This document shows positions 24,042-29,392 of a DNA stretch of 29,392 bases, piece after piece. A program made the translations under genes and the position numbers. This DNA is from Xylaria sp. FL1777 (lineage: Eukaryota; Ascomycota; Sordariomycetes; Xylariales; Xylariaceae): assembly GCA_022578965.1 (NCBI GenBank), contig MU400872.1, forward strand, positions 1-29,392, given 5' to 3'. The notes below the pieces were generated by a model. The model worked only from the letters and a program-made list of their open reading frames with translations. It was not told the origin of the DNA and searched no databases. The first letter of the stretch is position 1, and each line of letters begins with the position of its first letter.

Positions 24042-24216
24042 ATTATATATAAAGCAGCTAATTAATATAATAAATAATAAAAAGCTTAAAAATTTAACTT
24101 TTAACTTTTATAAATATTTTAAGCTTAATAACTTATAAACTAAGCAAAAATAATATATTTAAACTATTTTTTTAAATATATTTTTATTAAATAATATTAT
24201 TTAACTAAGTAATTAT

Positions 24217-24720
24217 ATATTATAAAATTAGCACAAAGGTGGCCTTTAAAGCAGCTTAATGCCTTTATATATACCTTGCACCCCTTTTTTTGCTAGCTAA
24301 AGCCAAAATTACGTAATAATTCACCTAGCTTATTAAGCTTACAATAATTTAAAGCTTACTAAGCTTACAGTAATCTAAAGCTTACTAAGCTTACAATAAT
24401 TTAGTGCTTATTAAACTTGCAATAATTTAAAAAAAGTTATTACTTTTTTTACCTTTCCTTTGTTTATATAATTATGTACTTTTTATATTTAGTTATTTAC
24501 TTAGTTTTAGTTCTTTAATTATTAATTTCTTATAACTGCTAAGCACTAATATACTTATTATTTTTAAACCCTTAAGACCTTTATTAATGCATAGTAGTAA
24601 AAGTACCCTAAAAACCTCCTTAACAAACTACTGTTAAAGATTTTATTATTACTTGCAAATTAAGACCCTAAAGGCAAACCTGTTATATTAATGTATAATA
24701 AGTTTATTACATTATAAAGC
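24217..24720 (-). repeat. ~490-bp dispersed repeat, copy 2 (reverse orientation)
   Basis: This is the reverse complement of the family at 4409-4898 and 27397-27889. It keeps more G+C than its surroundings, and very unevenly: on the plus strand C is common and G is rare, so in family orientation G is kept and C is lost. The tandem array is at about 24325-24430 and the hairpin at 24690-24718, next to the TTTATTAC end. No ORF is visible. Together with copy 3 it forms a long inverted repeat around a Gypsy fragment. Confidence 0.82.
24325..24430 (-). repeat. 26-bp tandem repeat inside repeat copy 2
   Basis: Four units of a 26-bp sequence containing AAGCTTACAATAATTTAAAG on the plus strand, joined by CTTACT. 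This is the best-preserved version of the array in the window. Confidence 0.82.
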
Positions 24721-27395
24721 AAAAAACAAAATAATATTTTTAGTAATATTATAGCTAATAAAAATAAATTATATAACTTTTAATAAAATTAAAAGCATTT
24801 AAAATTGCTTAATTTAAGCATTAATACTATATAAACTATAGCTAAAAAAAGTTATAATAAAATTAAAAAAAAACTTTTATTAAGTAGTTTTATTTGTTTA
24901 TTATTATAATGCTAATTAAATAAGCTTTTTAAAAGCTATAATTTAAATATTAGCTAAATATAATATATTTTATAGCTTATTAATAATATTTATTAATATA
25001 TTACTAATATAAAACAAAGCATTAATAAACTTTTTATAGTAGCTTTATATAATATTTTATAAACTATTAATAATTACTAAAAATATATAATAAACTTATA
25101 ATATTATTATTAATAAATTAATTAATTTTATATTAATAATTTAATTATATATAAAAAAGTTTAATAATAACTTAAATATTAATTAAATAATTAAAAAAGC
25201 TATATAGCTATTTTATATAATAGCTATAATATTAATTAAGCTAAAAATTTATAATATTTTTAAAATAATAATTTAATTATAAAGCACTTTAGTGCTATAT
25301 TATAAATGTAATATTAGTATTAAAACTATTAAAAAACTAAGTATAATATAAATTTAACTAATAAATTATGCTAAAACATTATTAATATTAATAATTTTAA
25401 ACTTTAAAACTAATAAACAAAAAATAAGCTAAATTATAAAATATAAAAATAACTAATTTAAAGCTAAATTTATAGCTTAAGTAATACAAAATAAATGTTT
25501 TAATTGCAATAAAATTAGCTATTATATAAAAAACTATAAAGCAATAGCTAAATAGCTTAAAAACTTTAAAACAAACTAAAAAAAGCAAATTAGCTAATTT
25601 ATAACTATTAAAAGTAAGCTTTTTTGCAATAATTTTTTTAGCAAATTTAATAAAGTTTAAAATAAATATAAAACTTTTAAAAGCAAAGCTTTAATTAGTA
25701 GCTTTAAGTGCATTTTTATTATAAATAATACTAAAAATAAAAATAATATTAATAAAATAAAGCAATGCTTTATTAATTGTTTTAAAAATAATATAATTAA
25801 TAAAAAACTTGTTAAAATTTTTAATATTACTTAAAATAGCTTTACTTTATTAATTAAAACAAGCAAAAGCTAAAAAAACTTTAATAAAAAATAAAAGCTA
25901 AAAAATAATTATAGCAATTATTATAATTTTTTTTTAGCTAAGCTAACTAATAGCTATAAATTTACTATTTTTTAAAACTATAGCTATATTAATTGCTATA
26001 TTTTATAATTTTTAACATTTAAGCTAACGTTATATTAATTATAAAAATAAAACATAATATATAATATTAATAAAATAAAACTTTAAATAATTAAAAATTA
26101 TAAAATAATAGCAAATTTTATAATTATTAATAATATATTAAAAGTATAAACTTTAATAATAAATATAATATTAAACTATATTTTTTTAAGCAATATAACT
26201 ATTAAAAAACAGATTTTTTATAAATAAAAAAACATTTTTGCTATTTTAAATAATTACAAAGTTATTATACTATTTAAGTTTAAAAAAAACTTTTTAATAT
26301 AGCTAATAAAACGCTTATTTATTAGTATAGCTAGCAAAAAGTATTATATTATAACTATTAAATAGCATAAAAATACTTTAAAAAAACTATAAATTACTAA
26401 ATATTAAAACTATTATATAAAAAACTTTTTTAAACTATTTAATTATTTTAAGCAAAAAACTAATATTATTGTTAAAATAAAACATTATATTAATATAAGC
26501 AATAATTTACTAATTAAATTATTACTATAAAAATATAGCTTAATATAAAAAAAAGCATTATATAAATTTATAAAAGCACATAAAAATATTTATATTAAAA
26601 AAAACATAAAGCTATAAAGTTTATTAGTACTATTAATTTTAAAAAAAGCGCTAAGCATAACTATTAAGCTTAATAAAAATAATAAATTAATAATATAGCA
26701 TTTTTATTATAACTATTATAAAATTAATAAAAAAACAAAAAAGCAAGCTTATTTATTACTTAATATAATAAACTAAATATAATAAGTTATAAAGCATTAA
26801 TAATATATTTTTATTAACTGAAAAAATAAATTTTAATATATTATTATATATAAACTATATTATAAAAAAATAGCATTTATTATATTATTTAAGCTATATA
26901 AATAAATAATAATACTTTTTAAACTTTATAATACTTTAGTAATATTTTAAGCATTAATATAAAAAATAATTAAACTTTTTTATAAATAGTTAATTAGCTT
27001 ACTTAATAATATTTATATTTAAATTAAAACAAAAAAACAGCTATATAAGCATTATTATTTGCTATTTATATAATTAATTAAATATAACATAATAATTAAT
27101 ATATTAAAAATACTGCTTTTTATAAATTTTAGTATTTTTTTTAGTTTTAATATTTTTTATAATAGCATTAAAGCAAATCTAGCAAAAGTTATAATAATAT
27201 AAAAATAGCTTATATTTAAAATTATTATAAAAATAAAAGCATTTATAAATGCTATAAGCTATTTTAAGTATTTTATTAAAAATTATTTATTAATTGCTAT
27301 ATTATTAATTATATTAATAAAAAAACCTAAAAACTAAAAAATAAAATTAAGCATAAAAGCTAAAAACGTATAACAAAAAATCTATAAAGCTATTT
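24721..27395 (+). mobile_element. Truncated RIP-inactivated Gypsy-type retrotransposon fragment
   Basis: The plus strand carries the relic of a Gag-Pol polyprotein (next entry) with an upstream Lys/Asn/Ile-rich region at 24721-25490 that fits a decayed gag. No LTRs of its own are seen. Both ends coincide with the two inverted ~490-bp repeats. At the right end the frame stops shortly after the conserved region that follows the reverse transcriptase. RNase H and integrase are absent from this window as far as I can tell. It is either an older element interrupted by two repeat insertions or a fragment enclosed in a larger element with long inverted ends. Confidence 0.75.
25496..27389 (+). pseudogene. 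Gypsy Gag-Pol remnant: CCHC knuckle to post-RT region
   Basis: One plus-strand frame links four blocks. At 25496 CFNCNKISYYIKNY fits a CX2CX4HX4C zinc knuckle in which His and the last Cys now read Tyr. At 26744, QAYLLLNIIN resembles the xYPLP entry to the Gypsy reverse transcriptase, followed by sequence matching the spacing of the GDEWKTAF...MPFGLTNAPATFQ region (ending LVIF-stop-ALI). At 27002, LNNIYI stands at the YLDD catalytic site with both Asp changed to Asn. At 27233, IKAFINAISYFKYFIKNY matches the FLGFxNFYRRFI region. The distances from the knuckle (1248, 1506 and 1737 nt) are all multiples of three. In-frame stops sit where Gln, Trp or Arg codons are expected. Family assignment rests on recalled motifs. 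Confidence 0.82.
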
Positions 27396-27396
27396 G

Positions 27397-27889
27397 TAAT
27401 AAACCTGTTATATACTAATATAACGGGTTTGCTTTTGGGGTCTTGATTTATAGGTAATAATAAAATTCTTAATAGTGGTCCGTTAAGGAGGTTTTCGGGG
27501 TACTTTTATTATTGTGCATTAATAGGGGTTTTAAAGGATTAAAAGTAATAAGTATATTAATGTTTAGTAGTTATAAGAAATTAATAGCTAAAAAACTAAA
27601 ATTAAGTAAGTAACTAAATATAAAAAATGCATAATTATATAAATAAAAAAAAAATAAAAAAAATAATAACTTTTTTTAAATTACTACAAGTTTAATAAGC
27701 ACTAAATTATTATAAGCTTAATAAGCTTTAAATTATTATAAGCTTAGTAAGCTTTAAATTATTATAAGCTTAGTAAGCTAAATAAATTATTATGTAATTT
27801 TAACTTTAGCTAGCAAAAAAAAAGGTACAAAGTATATATAAAAGCATTAAGCTACTTTAAAAGCTACTTTAGTGCTAATTTTATAATAT
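27397..27889 (+). repeat. ~490-bp dispersed repeat, copy 3
   Basis: Same orientation as copy 1. It begins TAATAAACCTG and has the terminal hairpin (arms 27401-27413 and 27418-27430, one mismatch, 4-nt loop). Its first third is G-rich and C-poor on this strand (GGGG at 27456, 27507 and 27533), which again means loss of C with G kept. It ends GCTAATTTTATAATAT. Flanking TATTT occurs on both sides (27391-27395 and 27890-27894, though the latter reads TATTA/TATTT depending on the boundary), so a target duplication is possible but not secure. Confidence 0.82.
27674..27782 (+). repeat. 26-bp tandem repeat inside repeat copy 3
   Basis: About four units of the family's 26-bp sequence (AAATTATTATAAGCTTARTA plus AGCTTT), alternating AAGCTTAATAAGCTT and AAGCTTAGTAAGCTT. 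Confidence 0.8.
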
Positions 27890-28061
27890 TATTTTTTTTT
27901 TTTTAGAATTGTTATTTTAATAATTTTCTGTAAGTATTCTTTTTTTTTTTTTTTTTTTGCATGTTATAATATTAAAACGCATTAAAAAAACTAACTGTTT
28001 ATTTAAAACAAAGCAAAAACTCGTTTTTGCCTTTTTTATTAATTTTACTAACTATAAAGTT

Positions 28062-28500
28062 ATGCTTTGTTTTTACTGCTTTAATTAGTTATTAATATGC
28101 AAAATAACAAATAATATGTTTTATTGTTTTAAATATATATACGTTAATTGCTTTTGCAATAAATTAAAAGTTTTAATTAACTTAATTAATAATATAGTTT
28201 TTAAATATTATTGTTTTAAAAAAAAAAAAAAGCAAATAAAGCAATAATTATTTCTAGTTTAAAAAAAATTAAAACAAGCTTAAAATAGCTTTAATTTTGT
28301 TTTAAGCAAGTTAGCTTAACTTTATATATAAAAACGTTTTTTAAAAATAAAAAGTATTAAAATAGTTTAGCAAAAGCTTTAATTTTTAAATAAACTAAAC
28401 AAAATAAAACGTATTAAAAAAAAACAAAAAGCGCTAGCAAAAAAGCAAAAACAACAAAAAAAGCAAGCTAAAGTAGCATAAGCTGCTTTATTTAAGTTTA
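28062..28500 (+). pseudogene. RIP-destroyed ORF with Cys-rich head and coiled-coil tail
   Basis: From ATG at 28062 a single plus-strand frame runs ~146 codons with several in-frame TAA/TAG, mostly at positions suited to CAA/CAG. The start MLCFYCFN, with further Cys at codons 13, 22, 30 and 32, resembles a cysteine-cluster head. It is followed by a long Lys/Leu/Gln-rich stretch with Leu spacing of a coiled coil, ending with KKKQKALAKKQKQQKKQAKV near 28420-28480. The frame is unbroken by indels (348 nt, 116 codons, from the ATG to the CGT at 28410). This layout, Cys-rich segment then coiled coil, is one I associate with repeat-encoded hypothetical proteins of filamentous ascomycetes, but I cannot name the family. 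The start could lie further upstream. Function unknown. Confidence 0.5.
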
Positions 28501-29392
28501 ATTAAAATTTTTTAGGCGTTTTTTTTAAAGTTAACCTTTTTTTTTTAGTTTTAAGCAATTAAAATATTAGCAATAAAACTAATTTATAACTATTTTAGCG
28601 GTTTTTAAATATTTTTTAAGTTTTTAAATATTATTAATATATAAGTATTTTTTTTATTTAATAAAATACTTTAAATTATTATTGTTTTAACAAAAATTTA
28701 GTATACTTTTAACTTTATAAACGTTTTAATTTATTTTTATTTTTAGTTATATTTTAATAAATGTTTTAATAAGTGCTAGTTTTAGTAAAGAAATATAAAA
28801 AATAAAGTAAATTTGCATATTTTTTAATAATAATAGTTTATAGTTAATAAGTAAAATAACTTTTTTAATTTTAAAAAAGCTAAATTTTTTAAATTCTAAT
28901 TTATTGCTTAGTTGTTTTGTTTTAATTTAAGAAATATTAATGTTTGCATTTTATTTTTGTTGTAATAAATAAACTTTGTTTTTTTTTTTAAAGGTTAGTT
29001 TTTTAGTTTGTTTTTTATTGTAGTATATTAATATCTATTGTTATAAAAATTAAAGGTATAATTATAGTTTAACTTGTAGCGTTTTAATTTTTGTTATAAT
29101 AGTTTTTGCTTAAAATATTATAATTAAAATAGCAAGTGTTTTTATTAATGTTTTTTTTTGTTTTTTAATAGTTGCTTATTATTTATAAATAGCTTTATAT
29201 AAAAATATGTTTATATTTTTGTTTATTAATATGTTATATAAAATTTATGTTATTAATAATAGTTTTATTTAATTATTTTATTAATAGTTAATATAATTTT
29301 ATAAATATTGTTTTAGTATTTAGTTTAGTTTTTTTGTTTGTTTATTTGTTTATAAGTAATAAGCAATTAAAAACTTTAGTTTAATACTAATA
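28501..29392. other. AT-rich right end, nothing recognised
   Basis: RIP-like sequence to the edge of the window. The coiled-coil frame decays after ~28520. No LTR, repeat copy, ORF or RNA gene is visible. Confidence 0.6.

Noticed and set aside
24325..24430. CRISPR-like array
   Set aside because: The 26-bp units are directly adjacent with no unique spacers, and the host is eukaryotic; it is a minisatellite inside a dispersed repeat.
25397..25588. 63-codon minus-strand ORF, Phe/Ile-rich and membrane-like
   Set aside because: It is the antisense of the Gypsy CCHC-knuckle region on the plus strand; the hydrophobic look is a by-product of A-rich sense codons.

Overview
The window looks like a filamentous ascomycete (Pezizomycotina) chromosome. 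It combines one intact GC-balanced eukaryotic gene with a short spliceosomal intron, and long stretches of extreme A+T (mostly A/T with sparse AGCT, GCA and ACT). Inside those stretches, transposable-element copies differ from one another almost only by C/T and G/A transitions. That is the footprint of repeat-induced point mutation (RIP). I cannot name the species. TAGGTA/CCTAGG-type intergenic motifs would fit Sordariomycetes, but this is weak evidence.

Layout. 1-4408 is AT-rich sequence with no recognisable gene. 4409-4898 is copy 1 of a ~490-bp dispersed non-coding repeat. 5109-12475 is a full-length Ty1/copia LTR retrotransposon on the minus strand (copy A), with ~287-bp LTRs and the target-site duplication TATTT. 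About 13.13-16.13 kb is the only normal-composition island. It holds one gene, nicotinate phosphoribosyltransferase (minus strand, two exons, 464 codons), plus ~1.2-1.4 kb of upstream non-coding sequence. 16667-24036 is a second full-length copy (B) of the same copia element in the same orientation, with its own target-site duplication TAAGT. 24217-24720 and 27397-27889 are two further copies of the ~490-bp repeat, in opposite orientations. Between them lies a RIP-destroyed Gypsy-type Gag-Pol remnant on the plus strand (CCHC knuckle through reverse transcriptase). 28062-28500 is a RIP-destroyed coding relic with a cysteine-rich head and a coiled-coil tail. The remainder is featureless AT-rich DNA.

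How it fits together. The only gene likely to make a protein is the NAD-salvage enzyme. It sits in a ~3-kb unmutated island between two directly repeated 7.37-kb dead retrotransposons. The transposon coding frames can still be followed because most stop codons fall where CAA/CAG/CGA/TGG would become TAA/TAG/TGA by C-to-T or G-to-A change, while the reading frame is conserved over hundreds of codons. Identities of the transposon proteins come from reading these degraded frames by eye against remembered family motifs. Distances and frame continuity were checked by coordinate arithmetic. No alignment or database search was run.
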